From: Agromyces sp. Marseille-P2726
GTDB lineage: Bacteria > Actinomycetota > Actinomycetes > Actinomycetales > Microbacteriaceae
NCBI RefSeq assembly: GCF_902809835.1
Contig: NZ_CADDWM010000012.1
Coordinates: 186,001-250,000 of the forward strand
Reading direction: 5' to 3'
Length of the DNA: 64,000 nucleotides
Positions 7,928 through 17,213 of this stretch are shown piece by piece; position 1 is the stretch's first letter, and each line of letters starts with the position of its first letter. Made by a program: the position numbers and the translations under genes. The notes beneath the pieces were generated by a model. That model saw nothing but the letters and a program-made list of their open reading frames with translations. It was not told where the DNA came from and made no database searches.

Positions 7928-9232
7928 GTGAACCACGAACTGCGCCACAGCTCGCGACGATCCGCGAAGGCCCCCTCCGTCGCCCGTCATGGGCGGCTGA
8001 AGCGCCATGGCACGCTGCAGACGCTGGCGAAGGCCGCGGCATCCGTCGTCGCCGTCGCCCTGGTCTCGGGCTCGGCGGTCGCAGCATACGCAGCGTGGGA
8101 TCTGGCCGGCACGGCGAAGCCCACGGTCACCCTCGGCAACGAGGCCCTGCTCGACGGCGTGCCCGACGTCGGTGCGATGGAGGGCGGCGTGAACCTGCTC
8201 GTCATCGGCAGCGACAGCCGCGCAGGCCAAGGCGATGGGTTCGGCGATCCCGACGAGGAGACGGCCGTGCTCAACGACGTGAATCTCCTGCTCCACATCT
8301 CCGAGGACCACTCGCACACCTCGGTGGTCAGCTTCCCGCGTGACATGCTCGTCGACGTGCCGCAGTGTACCGACCCCGCCGACCCGACGGGCGACCCGCT
8401 CTGGGAGCTGTACGACGTGAAGATCAACTCCGTGCTCGAGCACGGCGGCATGCCGTGCGTCGTGAAGACGATCGAGCAGCTGACGGGCGTCTCCATCCCG
8501 TTCGCGGGAGTGGTGCAGTTCATGGGAGCGGCCGCCATCTCCGAGGCCGTCGGGGGCGTCGAGGTCTGCGTGGCCGAGCCGATCGAGGACGAGCACACGG
8601 ACCTGTACCTCGAGGCCGGCACCCACGAGCTCAGGGGCCTCCCGGCGCTGCAGTTCCTCCGAACCCGGTACGGCGTCGGCGACGGCAGCGACCTCGGACG
8701 CATCTCGAACCAGCAGGTGTTCATGTCGGCGCTCACCCGCAAGGTGCAGGCCGACGGCACGCTCAACGACCCGGTCAAGCTGTTCTCGATCGCGAAGGCC
8801 GCACTGGCCAACATGCAGCTCTCCGACAGCCTGATGGACCCGACCCGCATGGTGTCGATCGCGAAGGCCGTGAAGGACATCGACCTCGCCAACATCGCGT
8901 TCATCCAGTACCCGACCGCGTACACCGACGGCTGGGCGGCGCTGGTTCCGACGGAATCGGCCGAGACCGTGAATCTCGCGCTGCAGAACGACACGCCCGT
9001 GGTGTTCGATCCGGCAGCCGGCGAGACCGACTTCGCGTCGGTGGACCCGAATGCGCCGCCGCCCACCGAGGGCGAGGAGCCGGTCGAGGGTGAGGAGCCG
9101 GTCGAGGGCGAGGTGCCGGCCGAAGGAACTCCCGTGCCCACCCCCGGCGTTGAGGCGCTGCCGAGCGACGTCAGCGGCCAGACCGCGGCCGACACGCGCT
9201 GCTCCGCGGGCCGCTCGCTCGACGACCAGTAG
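7928..9232 (+). CDS. LCP family cell-wall ligase, second paralogue
   Basis: 434 residues with the same plan as the gene at 6344: basic start, one transmembrane helix at about 35-58, then the LCP domain (NLLVIGSDSR, NDVNLLLHISEDHSH, VVSFPRDMLVDVPQC, VGGVEVCVAEPI, ALQFLRTRYGVGDGSDLGRISNQQVF, FIQYPTAY). The tail differs and holds a tandem EEPVEGEEPVEGE repeat. The GTG start follows GGAGAGGA by 5 nt; longer frames run into the tRNA and are rejected. The near-identical core and order show a tandem duplication. The two may act on different acceptors or polymers (inference). Confidence 0.92.
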   Translation: MNHELRHSSRRSAKAPSVARHGRLKRHGTLQTLAKAAASVVAVALVSGSAVAAYAAWDLAGTAKPTVTLGNEALLDGVPDVGAMEGGVNLLVIGSDSRAGQGDGFGDPDEETAVLNDVNLLLHISEDHSHTSVVSFPRDMLVDVPQCTDPADPTGDPLWELYDVKINSVLEHGGMPCVVKTIEQLTGVSIPFAGVVQFMGAAAISEAVGGVEVCVAEPIEDEHTDLYLEAGTHELRGLPALQFLRTRYGVGDGSDLGRISNQQVFMSALTRKVQADGTLNDPVKLFSIAKAALANMQLSDSLMDPTRMVSIAKAVKDIDLANIAFIQYPTAYTDGWAALVPTESAETVNLALQNDTPVVFDPAAGETDFASVDPNAPPPTEGEEPVEGEEPVEGEVPAEGTPVPTPGVEALPSDVSGQTAADTRCSAGRSLDDQ

Positions 9233-9312
9233 CGGGCACCCGATCGGTCGAATCGTCATCCGCCGCATGCGCGGGTTATGATGACAGTCGCGTGCGCGCA
9301 AGCGCTTCGCGA

Positions 9313-9401
9313 GGAGACGTCGCATAGTCCGGTCGAGTGCACCACCCTGCTAAGGTGGAGTCCCCGTAAGGGGACCGCGGGTTCAAATCCCGCCGTCTCC
9401 G
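9313..9401 (+). tRNA. tRNA-Ser(GCT)
   Basis: The acceptor GGAGACG pairs with CGTCTCC; the discriminator G is at 9401 and no CCA is encoded. The anticodon stem CCACC/GGTGG surrounds CTGCTAA with anticodon GCT at 9349-9351. A long variable arm (GTCCCCGTAAGGGGAC) forms a hairpin, diagnostic of tRNA-Ser. Confidence 0.96.
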
Positions 9402-9459
9402 CTCCGTCACGAATCGCGTGCGGCAGGTCATCTCCAGCCGACTCGGCTTGGAGGGCTGC

Positions 9460-10239
9460 ATGGTCGACATCGTCGCGTCCGACGAGTTCGTTCCCCGCTA
9501 CCTCGCCCGGATCGGATGGGATGCCCCGTGCCCGACGGTGCTCGACCGCGAGACGATCGCGGCGCTTGCCGAGGCGCACGTCGCCCGAGTGCCGTTCGAG
9601 AACCTGCGGCTGCATCCCACCGGTGCGATCCTCCTCGACGAGGCGGTCATCATCCGCCGGATCCTCGACGACGGCGAGGGCGGTCTCTGCTATGAGCTCA
9701 ACACGTCGTTCGGGCGCCTCCTCGAGCACTTGGGCGCGCGGGTCGAGCTGGTCGGGGCAACGGTCGACATCCCGCGCGACGACTCGTCTCGTCGTGGCAT
9801 CCCACTCAGCCATCTCGCGCTGCGCGTGACGACCAGCGCCGACCGGTTGCACGTCGACGTGGGGTTCGGCGGTCCGCACATCGTGCGCGCCGAGGCCGAG
9901 CACGGCGAGCGAGTCACGTCGGGAGACGGGCGGACGTACGTCGTCGACGCGACCGCTCGGCCCCTCGTGGACTTCACCGGGGCGGCGCAGTGGCACAGCT
10001 CGAGCCCCGATTCGCGATTCCAGCGATCCATCGTGTGCTCCGTCGTGCGAGGCGGCACGGCCGTCACCCTGTTCGGGACACCCGGCGAGCGCCCCGGCGC
10101 GCCCGCGGTGTGGGGCTTCTCGGAGGGTGGCGTGCGGCGCGAGGTCTCCGCCGATGAGGCGCGCGCGCTGCTGCAGAGCCGCTTCGGCATGACGAGGCCG
10201 CTGCCGACCGCCGTCCGCGCAGCCTCGGCGGCGGCCTAG
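9460..10239 (+). CDS. nat: Arylamine N-acetyltransferase
   Basis: 259 residues, the usual NAT length. The catalytic triad is visible: Cys77 in GEGGLCYELN, His118 in PLSHLALRV, and Asp133 in HVDVGFGG. The HVARVPFENL motif near residue 40 is also typical. NAT transfers an acetyl group from acetyl-CoA to arylamines or hydrazines in the cytosol. The ATG at 9460 is preceded by TGGAGGG at the right distance; an in-frame GTG at 9418 has no such site. The gene follows tRNA-Ser(GCT) by 58 nt. Confidence 0.92.
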   Translation: MVDIVASDEFVPRYLARIGWDAPCPTVLDRETIAALAEAHVARVPFENLRLHPTGAILLDEAVIIRRILDDGEGGLCYELNTSFGRLLEHLGARVELVGATVDIPRDDSSRRGIPLSHLALRVTTSADRLHVDVGFGGPHIVRAEAEHGERVTSGDGRTYVVDATARPLVDFTGAAQWHSSSPDSRFQRSIVCSVVRGGTAVTLFGTPGERPGAPAVWGFSEGGVRREVSADEARALLQSRFGMTRPLPTAVRAASAAA

Positions 10240-10318
10240 AGCGGAGAGTCTACTCTCGAACCCGAGCGGCCCGACCCGAGCGGTGGAGGCCGATGGTCGG
10301 ATCGATGAGAGGAACCAC

Positions 10319-10804
10319 ATGTACCTGCTGATGATCTTCCTGCACGTGCTCGGCGTCGTCGTCTTCGCCCTCGGGCACGGCACCTCGGTCGCGGTCGCGT
10401 TCCGGGTCCGTCGTGAGCGTGAGCATGCCCGAATCGCGGCCATGCTCGACGTCTCGTCCTGGAGCACTGGCCTCATGTACGCCGGGCTGCTGCTCACCAT
10501 CATCCCGGGCGTCGTGCTCGGGTTCATGGGCGGTTTCTGGGGCGAGTGGTGGTTGTGGCTCTCGATCGGGCTGTTGGTGCTCGTGATGGGCGCGATGTAC
10601 GCCATCGCCACGCCCGCATTCACCCGCCTCCGGTTCGCGACCGGGGCGACGATGCCCGAGTCATCCCGCAGGAAGGCAGCAGGGCTCAGCACCGACGGCG
10701 CCGTCGAGGCGATGGCCACGTCATGGCGACCGACGGCACTCGCCATCGTCGGCGGCATCGGCCTGGCGGTCATCCTCTGGCTCATGATCGCGCAGCCGGC
10801 CTGA
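10319..10804 (+). CDS. Four-helix membrane protein, DUF2269-like
   Basis: 161 residues with four predicted transmembrane helices (about 2-24, 44-70, 74-98, 137-158). A His in the first helix region (HVLGVVVFALGHG) and the layout recall predicted integral membrane proteins of the DUF2269 group. The ATG at 10319 follows GAGAGGA; an upstream in-frame ATG at 10283 lacks one. A TACTCT -10 candidate lies near 10249. Function unknown; the family name is tentative. Confidence 0.65.
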   Translation: MYLLMIFLHVLGVVVFALGHGTSVAVAFRVRREREHARIAAMLDVSSWSTGLMYAGLLLTIIPGVVLGFMGGFWGEWWLWLSIGLLVLVMGAMYAIATPAFTRLRFATGATMPESSRRKAAGLSTDGAVEAMATSWRPTALAIVGGIGLAVILWLMIAQPA

Positions 10805-10860
10805 CGCGGCGCATTCCATCGACCCGGGATCATGACCTGCGATGCATGGCTCGAGATGGG

Positions 10861-11808
10861 TCAGGCTGTGTCACCGGGTACATCGTCACTCGGATCAGAG
10901 CCGGTCTGAAGGGCCGTCCGCACGGCATCGAGGAACCACCTCTGTGCGAATGACTCCCGCCCGCCACCCTCCCGCTGCGAGATGAGCCAGACGGCTGTAG
11001 AGGGCGAAGTGAACGGGAGTTCGAGCACCTTCACGTCGTCGGCACGAGCGAGTTCCCGGAACGCGTCGATCGGAACGATGGCCGCGAATCCGCACTCGGC
11101 GACGAGTTTGGGCAGCGAGGTGAAGCCCTGCACCTCCACGTGGGGCGAGTCCGAGAACACCCCGGGGCCCACGCGAGCCAGGACGTCGGTGATCGCCTTG
11201 TGCCCGGCTGACGGCCCGACCCGGACTTCGCGAAGCCGCCGGAGGTCCTCCAGGCGCACCTTTCCTCCATCCTCTGCGAAGCTTCCCGGTACGAGGCATC
11301 CGTATCGGTCATGGAACAGGACCTGCTCCCGGACGGGCCCGTAGACCCGGGCGCTTGCGATCGCCGCATCGACGCTGCCGCCGAGGACCTCAGCGGTGAC
11401 CGTCGCGATGTCGAGCCGGACCACTTCGACACGAACCTCCGGGCCCGTGAGGGCCATGGTTCGGAGAATCCTCGGGAGGAGCGCGGCTTCACCCAGATCG
11501 GTGAGCGCGATGCGGAACCGCCGATTGGAGGTTCGCGAGTCGAAGCGAGTCTTCTCCTGCGAGATCGTCAGGATCTGGGATATCGGCCCGCCGACCTCCT
11601 CGTAGATCTGGGTGGCCAGGTGAGTTGGCTGCACTCCGTTCCTGGAGCGAACGAACAAGGGATCGCCGAAGTGCTCCCGGAGTCGCTTGATCGCATGGCT
11701 CACCGCGGGTTGCGAAAGCCCGAGAGTCTCAGCTGCAGCGGTGATATTGCGGGTGCGGTACACCACGGTGAACGAGTGGAGAAGGTTCAGATCGATATCG
11801 AGAGCCAC
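10861..11808 (-). CDS. LysR-type transcriptional regulator
   Basis: 315 residues. An N-terminal winged helix-turn-helix covers about residues 8-66 (LNLLHSFTVVYRTRNITAAAETLGLSQPAVSHAIKRLREHFGDPLFVR), followed by a two-lobed effector domain (RFRIALTDLGEAALLPRIL and following) as in NodD/LinR-type LysR proteins. It is divergently transcribed from the thiamine-diphosphate enzyme operon across a 114-nt region holding an inverted repeat and a strong promoter, so it very probably controls that operon in response to its substrate. The start is GTG. Its 3' end converges on the DUF2269-like gene. Confidence 0.92.
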   Translation of the reverse strand: MALDIDLNLLHSFTVVYRTRNITAAAETLGLSQPAVSHAIKRLREHFGDPLFVRSRNGVQPTHLATQIYEEVGGPISQILTISQEKTRFDSRTSNRRFRIALTDLGEAALLPRILRTMALTGPEVRVEVVRLDIATVTAEVLGGSVDAAIASARVYGPVREQVLFHDRYGCLVPGSFAEDGGKVRLEDLRRLREVRVGPSAGHKAITDVLARVGPGVFSDSPHVEVQGFTSLPKLVAECGFAAIVPIDAFRELARADDVKVLELPFTSPSTAVWLISQREGGGRESFAQRWFLDAVRTALQTGSDPSDDVPGDTA

Positions 11809-11825
11809 GCCCTCTTATTTACAGC

Positions 11826-11882
11826 ATGAATAATCGAGATCCTACTCATTCATTTGACGTAGGGTCACTGCTCACCTATGGT
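11826..11882 (+). promoter_or_regulatory. LysR operator and promoter of the TPP-enzyme/ABC operon
   Basis: An inverted repeat ATGAAT (11826-11831) / ATTCAT (11848-11853) abuts a -35 box TTGACG (11854-11859). A 17-bp spacer and a -10 box TATGGT (11877-11882) follow. A half-site touching -35 is the classical activation position for LysR regulators. Transcription would start near 11889 and give a 34-nt leader before 11923. Confidence 0.65.
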
Positions 11883-11922
11883 CATGTGTTCTGCAACTCA
11901 ACGACGAAGTAGGCGGGATGCA

Positions 11923-13596
11923 ATGACGCAACAGGTTCGGGTCTCGGAGGTCATCGCTCGAGTCCTTGCGGAACTCGGTGCTCGGACGGTGTTCGGCGTG
12001 ATCGGCAGCGGCAACTTCCGCGTGACGAACGCCCTCCTCGACCATGGTGGGAGCTTCTACGCGGCACGCCACGAGATGGGCGCTGTGTGCATGGCCGATG
12101 CCTATTCGCGAATCACCAGCGAAGTGAGCATCGTCAGCCTGCACCAGGGCTGCGGCTTGACGAACGGTCTCACTGGCATCACCGAGGCGGCGAAGTGCCA
12201 CACCCCGCTCATCGTCCTCGCCGCCGACACGGCGGTCGGTGATGTCACCTCCAACTTCTACATCGATCAGGATGCAGCGGTCGCGGCGGTCGGCGCAGTG
12301 CCGATGCGGATCCACTCCGCTCGGACGGCGGCCGCCGACGCCGCACGCGCCTTCCAGGTCGCCAGGCACGAGCGCAAGACGGTCGTGCTCTCGATGCCCG
12401 TTGACTTGCAGGATGAGCTGGTCGAGTATCCCGGCCCACGCGCGGTGGCCCCGCTTGAGGCATTCACGCGTGAGCCCGCCCCCAACGATGTGGCGCAGCT
12501 CGTCTCGCTGCTCTCCGAAGCATCGCGGCCGGTCGTGCTCGGCGGGCGAGGCGCGCGAGGCGCCAAGCACGAACTTCGCGAACTGGCCGACGCGGCGGGA
12601 GCCCTGCTCATCGCCTCCGGCGGTGCTCGCGGCATCTTCGAGGGTCACGAGTGGGCGCTCGACATCATGGGAGGATTCGCCACCGAGGAGGCCGCCGAAC
12701 TGGTGCGAGACGCTGACCTCATCGTCGCGTTCGGCGTCGCGCTGAACAACTGGACGACTCGGGGTGGCACCCTGACGCAGAACGCGACCCTCGTGCAGAT
12801 CGATGATCGGGCCGAGGCGATCGGCAAGCACCGGCTCGTAGACCTCGGGATTCTCGGCGACTCGGCGGCTGTCGCCCGGGCCGCTCGCGATCGGCTGCGC
12901 GCCGCCAGCAGCGCCGACCGCACCGGCTACCGGACGCCGGAGGTCGCGGAGCGCGTCGGACGGGGACGCTACTGGACCGACCAGCCCATCGAGCACGTCG
13001 ACGAACCCGGCTACGTGGACCCCGCTGCCCTCACCAATGCGCTCGACGCGATGCTTCCGATGGAACGCGTAGTCTCCGTCGACGGCGGTAACGTGAATGC
13101 CTACCCAGGCGCACATTTCCGGGTGCCCGACGACCAGGGATACTGCCTCCCGCTCTCCTTCCAGTCCATCGGACTCGGATTGGCGAGCAGCATCGGCGCC
13201 GCCATCGCTAGACCCGACCGGATGTCCGTCCTGGGTGTCGGAGACGGCTCGCTCATGATGGCGGCCGCGGAGCTCGACACGGCAGTCCGCCTGAAGCTCG
13301 GGATGGTCATCCTCGTCTACAACGACAACGCTTATGGCGCCGAAGTCCACCTGTTCCCGGGCTCCACGCCCAAGGAAGAGGAGATCATCCGGTTCCCCGA
13401 GACGGACATCGCCTCGATCGCGCGGGGATACGGATGTGAGGCGATCACGGTCCGTTCACTGGACGACCTCGACCCCGTCTCGGAGTGGCTGGCGTCAGAG
13501 CGTGATCGACCGCTCGTCATCGACGCGAAGATCACCGGCAGGCCCTCATGGCTCATGGAGATGGGCCACGACTTCGCCGGCACCGGACACCCCTGA
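11923..13596 (+). CDS. Thiamine-diphosphate-dependent enzyme (acetolactate-synthase-like)
   Basis: 557 residues with three domains: N-terminal pyrimidine-binding with the catalytic Glu51 (AARHEMGAVCMADAY), a central domain (VVLGGRGARG), and the C-terminal diphosphate domain with the GDG-NDN motif (GDGSLMMAAAE ... VYNDNAYGAEV, about residues 440-470) that binds ThDP-Mg. The family includes acetolactate synthase, sulfoacetaldehyde acetyltransferase, sulfopyruvate decarboxylase and benzoylformate decarboxylase; I cannot decide among them. It leads an operon with a sulfonate/taurine-type importer and lies just upstream of an arylsulfatase, so a sulfonated or 2-oxo acid substrate is likely (inference). 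The ATG at 11923 has AGGCGGGA upstream. Confidence 0.85.
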   Translation: MTQQVRVSEVIARVLAELGARTVFGVIGSGNFRVTNALLDHGGSFYAARHEMGAVCMADAYSRITSEVSIVSLHQGCGLTNGLTGITEAAKCHTPLIVLAADTAVGDVTSNFYIDQDAAVAAVGAVPMRIHSARTAAADAARAFQVARHERKTVVLSMPVDLQDELVEYPGPRAVAPLEAFTREPAPNDVAQLVSLLSEASRPVVLGGRGARGAKHELRELADAAGALLIASGGARGIFEGHEWALDIMGGFATEEAAELVRDADLIVAFGVALNNWTTRGGTLTQNATLVQIDDRAEAIGKHRLVDLGILGDSAAVARAARDRLRAASSADRTGYRTPEVAERVGRGRYWTDQPIEHVDEPGYVDPAALTNALDAMLPMERVVSVDGGNVNAYPGAHFRVPDDQGYCLPLSFQSIGLGLASSIGAAIARPDRMSVLGVGDGSLMMAAAELDTAVRLKLGMVILVYNDNAYGAEVHLFPGSTPKEEEIIRFPETDIASIARGYGCEAITVRSLDDLDPVSEWLASERDRPLVIDAKITGRPSWLMEMGHDFAGTGHP

Positions 13597-13674
13597 GCAC
13601 ACGGACGGAAACGCACGACCACCGAGAACACGCACGACCACACCAAGAGCACCTCGAGACAAGGGAGTTTCACC

Positions 13675-14739
13675 ATGGGTCACATCACAGCCCGACGCGG
13701 CACCCGTTACGGGATCCTCGCTGCCGCCGCAGCAGCCGCGCTGGTACTCAGCGGATGCGCGGGTGGTGACACCGGCCAGGTCGATCCGACCTCGAACGGC
13801 GACGCCACCGCAGACCTCAGCGGCGTCATCCGAGTCGGTTACCTCGCGACGGGCTCGTCGCTGCCGCTGTTCGCCACGGCCGAGAAGTACGCGGAGGACG
13901 TCGGCATCGAGATCGAGATGATCGAGGTGAACAGCGGGAACGAGTCACTCACCGGTGTCGCCACGGGGCAGTACGACGTCGGCTTCGCCGGGATCGGATC
14001 GGCCGCCTACAACGCGTTCGACGAGGGGCTGCCGGTGCGCTATGTCGCGCCGATGCACGCCGGGTACCTGGAGGACTACTTCATCATCTCGTCGCAGCAT
14101 GCCGGCAGCGCCGAGGAGGCCTCGGAACTCGCGGGGGACATGTCGCACCTGCAGGGCCAGTCGTTCGCAGCGAACGCTCCGGGCGTCGTGACCGAGGCGC
14201 TGCTGGGTTTCGCGCTCGAGGAGGTTGGCCTGTCGATGTCCGAGATCAACCTCGAGCACATCCCCTTCCCGGATCAGGTCGTCGCACTTGCGAACGGCGG
14301 GATCGTCGGCGGAATCCTGTCCGAGCCCTTCCCGACGCAGGCCGAGGAGAACGGCTCCGGGTACCGCCCGTGGGAGACGCCCGACACCGAGCCGCTGCCG
14401 TTCACCGGGATCATCTTCAACACGGACTGGGCTGACCAGAATTCCCAGCTGGCCGAGGCCTTCATGGAGGCGTACGCGATGGCTGCGGCCGACCTCGCGG
14501 AGAACGGTTGGGACACGCCCGAGATGCTCGACCTCGTCGAGCAGTACACCGGAGCCGACCCTGCGATCGTCGCGGCATCACGACAGCACCACATCACCGC
14601 CGACCTGAGCGTCGACCTCGACATGGTGCTCCGCTACCAGAAGTTCTTCATGGAGCAGAACTCGCTCAACTACGACGAGATCATTCCCGAAGAGGAGATC
14701 TGGGACTTCAGTTGGCGCGACGCGGTGCTCGGGAGCTAG
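13675..14739 (+). CDS. Sulfonate/taurine-type ABC transporter substrate-binding lipoprotein
   Basis: 354 residues with signal peptide and lipobox LVLSGC (Cys28). The mature part is an NMT1/SsuA-like periplasmic-binding fold: VIRVGYLATGSSLPLF, GNESLTGVATGQYDVGFAGIGSAAYNAF, EDYFIISSQH, FPDQVVALANGGIVGGILSEPFP. It would capture the substrate outside and hand it to the permeases encoded downstream. A GGGAG site precedes the ATG. The 78-nt gap after the TPP gene contains a direct repeat of ACGCACGACCAC. The exact ligand is unknown; relatives bind sulfonates, nitrate or pyrimidine-type compounds. Confidence 0.88.
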   Translation: MGHITARRGTRYGILAAAAAAALVLSGCAGGDTGQVDPTSNGDATADLSGVIRVGYLATGSSLPLFATAEKYAEDVGIEIEMIEVNSGNESLTGVATGQYDVGFAGIGSAAYNAFDEGLPVRYVAPMHAGYLEDYFIISSQHAGSAEEASELAGDMSHLQGQSFAANAPGVVTEALLGFALEEVGLSMSEINLEHIPFPDQVVALANGGIVGGILSEPFPTQAEENGSGYRPWETPDTEPLPFTGIIFNTDWADQNSQLAEAFMEAYAMAAADLAENGWDTPEMLDLVEQYTGADPAIVAASRQHHITADLSVDLDMVLRYQKFFMEQNSLNYDEIIPEEEIWDFSWRDAVLGS

Positions 14740-14745
14740 AAGACG

Positions 14746-15531
14746 ATGCCTGACACCGTCAAGGTTCGCCTTCAGGAGGTGACGAAGCGCTTTCCGGGCG
14801 CCACCGAGGTCACGGCTCTCGAAGACGTGTCCTTGGACATCGCGACGGGCGAGTTCGTCTCCATCGTCGGTCCGTCTGGATGCGGGAAATCCACGCTGCT
14901 GCGGCTCGTCGCAGGCCTGCACGAGCCCAGCAGCGGGACAGTGGAGATCGCGACGTCCAAGCCCGGTCGACCCAAGACGGCCATGGTCTTCCAGGAGCAC
15001 GCCCTGTTCCCATGGCTCTCGGTGCGTGACAACGTGATGTTCGGGCCGCGCAACCGCCAGGTTCCCAAGCGGGAGGCGGCACAGATCGCGGACGAGCAGT
15101 TGGCCCGACTCGGTCTCGCGAAGTTCGGCGACTTCTATCCCCATCAGCTGTCGGGCGGCATGAAGCAGCGGGTCGGAATCGCCCGCGCGCTCGCCCAGGA
15201 CGCCGAGATCCTCCTGATGGATGAACCGCTGGGCGCGCTCGATGCGCAGACGAGGACGCTCCTCCAGGAGCAGATCCTGGAGTTGCGTCAGGAGTCGCAG
15301 CCGACCGTACTCTACATCACCCACGCGATCGATGAGGCGGTCTTCCTCTCGGACCGCGTCGTGCTGATGTCCGCCCGACCGGGTCGGATCCGGGAGGTGA
15401 TCGAGCTCGACTTCCCGCTGACTCGCGGTCCCGAACTGCGCGGCACCGAGGAGTTCGCGGCGCTGTCGCAGGGCATCTGGGAGCACCTACGCGTCGAAGT
15501 CCAGGCGGCGATGGCGGTGGAGGGAGCGTGA
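14746..15531 (+). CDS. ABC transporter ATP-binding protein (SsuB/TauB type)
   Basis: 261 residues with Walker A GPSGCGKST (42-50), Q-loop VFQEHALFPWL, signature LSGGMKQR, Walker B ILLMDEPLGALD and H-loop YITHAIDEA. The GRIREVIELDFPLTR tail is typical for nitrate/sulfonate/taurine importers. It energises uptake through the two permeases encoded next. It starts 6 nt after the binding-protein gene, and its stop overlaps the GTG of the first permease. Confidence 0.95.
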   Translation: MPDTVKVRLQEVTKRFPGATEVTALEDVSLDIATGEFVSIVGPSGCGKSTLLRLVAGLHEPSSGTVEIATSKPGRPKTAMVFQEHALFPWLSVRDNVMFGPRNRQVPKREAAQIADEQLARLGLAKFGDFYPHQLSGGMKQRVGIARALAQDAEILLMDEPLGALDAQTRTLLQEQILELRQESQPTVLYITHAIDEAVFLSDRVVLMSARPGRIREVIELDFPLTRGPELRGTEEFAALSQGIWEHLRVEVQAAMAVEGA

Positions 15532-16307
15532 CCTGGCGGATGCTGCGCGGGAAGTGGGTCTTCCTGGTGGGCCCGGTCGTCCTCCTGGGGGTGTGGGAGG
15601 TGCTCAGCCGCACGGGGATCCTGCGCCCGACGTTCTTCCCGCCGCCGACGGAGATCATTTCGCGCTCCTCGATCGTGCTCGAGGCAGGGCAGGGCATCGC
15701 CGACGACATCGGGATCACCGTCCTGCGGGTGCTTATCACGATCGGACTCGCTGTGGTCGTCGGAGTCGCGGTGGGAATCGCCGTGACCGCGTCGAGGTGG
15801 ACGGAACGCGGCACGAGCACGGTGTTGGCGTTCATCTACCCGATCCCCGGTGTTCTCTTCTTCCCGTTCCTCGCCTTCCTGCTCGGTCGGAATGAGGCAG
15901 CGGTGCTCCTCACCGCCCTGGTCACGCCGCTCGTGGTGATGGTGCTCTACACCATCGCCGGCGTGCGCAGCATCGATCCACTCATCCTCGAGGTCGCTCG
16001 CAACTACGGAAGCCGCGGAGCGCGGTTCTTCCTCCGCGTGATCGTTCCCGGTGCGCTTCCCTCGATCGTCACGGGCATCCGGATCTCCCTCGGTTTCTCG
16101 CTCATCGCGGTGATCGCGATCGAGATGGTCGGAGCCCAGAACGGCCTGGGGAGATTCCTCTGGTCGAACTGGCAGATCCTCCGTGTCACCGACATGTACG
16201 TCGCCCTGTTGTGCATCGCGGTCCTGGGGCTCCTCAGTTCACTCGGGTTCGACGCCCTCGCCGACAAGCTCCTGCCGTGGCGGGCCGAGGTGCGGAGGAG
16301 ATCATGA
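15528..16307 (+). CDS. ABC transporter permease (SsuC/TauC type), first
   Basis: 259 residues, about six transmembrane helices, with the permease EAA loop VARNYGSRGARFFLRVIVPGALPSIVTGIRI (about residues 155-185) that contacts the ATPase. The GTG start overlaps the ATPase stop. Having two different permeases of this family in one operon is less usual than a homodimer and suggests a heterodimeric channel with the next gene product. Confidence 0.93.
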   Translation: MTWRMLRGKWVFLVGPVVLLGVWEVLSRTGILRPTFFPPPTEIISRSSIVLEAGQGIADDIGITVLRVLITIGLAVVVGVAVGIAVTASRWTERGTSTVLAFIYPIPGVLFFPFLAFLLGRNEAAVLLTALVTPLVVMVLYTIAGVRSIDPLILEVARNYGSRGARFFLRVIVPGALPSIVTGIRISLGFSLIAVIAIEMVGAQNGLGRFLWSNWQILRVTDMYVALLCIAVLGLLSSLGFDALADKLLPWRAEVRRRS

Positions 16308-17101
16308 ACAGGACAGCGCGCAACTGGGCCCAGATCTGGGTGATCCCGATCGTCATCGTCATCGTGTGGGAGACCGCCACGCGGATGCAGCTGCTGGACC
16401 CGCGGTTCTTCATCCCACTGGGCGATGTCGCCGTCACGACGGTCGATCAACTTGTCAACGGACGGTTGGGGAGCGACCTGCTCACGACCCTGAGCCGGCT
16501 CGGTCTGGCGTTCGCACTCGCGGCCGTCGCGGGCGTGGCGCTCGGCGTCGCATCAGGACACTGGCGCGTCATCGAGTGGCTCACCCGACCCATCACCGAC
16601 ACGCTCTACCCGTTGCCGAAGATCGCGATCCTCCCGTTGTTCCTGATCATCGTGGGGCGCGGGGAGTTGGCGTTCATCCTCACCGCATTCGCGACCGCGT
16701 TCTTCCAGATCATCATCAGTACGCGCGGCAGCGTGCGGAACGTCAGCCCCGAACTGATCGAAGCCGGACGGAACTTCGGCGCGAACGGCGCGAAGTACTT
16801 CACTCGGTTCCTGTTCCCGGCGATCGCCCCCGGCCTGTTCAACGGCCTGCGGCTCGGCCTTGCGACGTGTCTCATCACCCTCGTCGCAGCGGAATTCGTC
16901 GGTGCCGATTCAGGGCTCGGCTCGATGATCCACCGTGCCGGCCAGCAGTTCGCCGTCGATCAGATCTACGCCGGCCTCGTCCTGGTCGGAATGATCGGCC
17001 TGGTCGTGAACCTCGCTTTCCGCGCTCTGGAACCGCTGCTCCTTCCCTGGCAGAGGCACCACGCGAACGACGAGGGCAGCCTCATCACCTCCGGTGGGTG
17101 A
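16304..17101 (+). CDS. ABC transporter permease (SsuC/TauC type), second
   Basis: 265 residues, about six transmembrane helices, EAA loop AGRNFGANGAKYFTRFLFPAIAPGLFNGLRL. The ATG overlaps the previous stop (ATGA). It is similar in design but clearly different in sequence from the first permease. It ends 112 nt before the arylsulfatase gene. Confidence 0.93.
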   Translation: MNRTARNWAQIWVIPIVIVIVWETATRMQLLDPRFFIPLGDVAVTTVDQLVNGRLGSDLLTTLSRLGLAFALAAVAGVALGVASGHWRVIEWLTRPITDTLYPLPKIAILPLFLIIVGRGELAFILTAFATAFFQIIISTRGSVRNVSPELIEAGRNFGANGAKYFTRFLFPAIAPGLFNGLRLGLATCLITLVAAEFVGADSGLGSMIHRAGQQFAVDQIYAGLVLVGMIGLVVNLAFRALEPLLLPWQRHHANDEGSLITSGG

Positions 17102-17213
17102 CCCGGATCACCCGATTCGCGTGATGCGTGCGGGAGACGAGCGCCGCTAGCGTTCCTCGGACGGGGGGTCGGTCGCGCGTGGTCGGTTCACCGCGCGAAC
17201 GGAAGGCAAAGTG

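Noticed and set aside
11883..11922. Riboswitch (for example a TPP riboswitch) before the ThDP enzyme gene
   Set aside because: The leader after the predicted transcription start is only about 34 nt, too short for a THI element.
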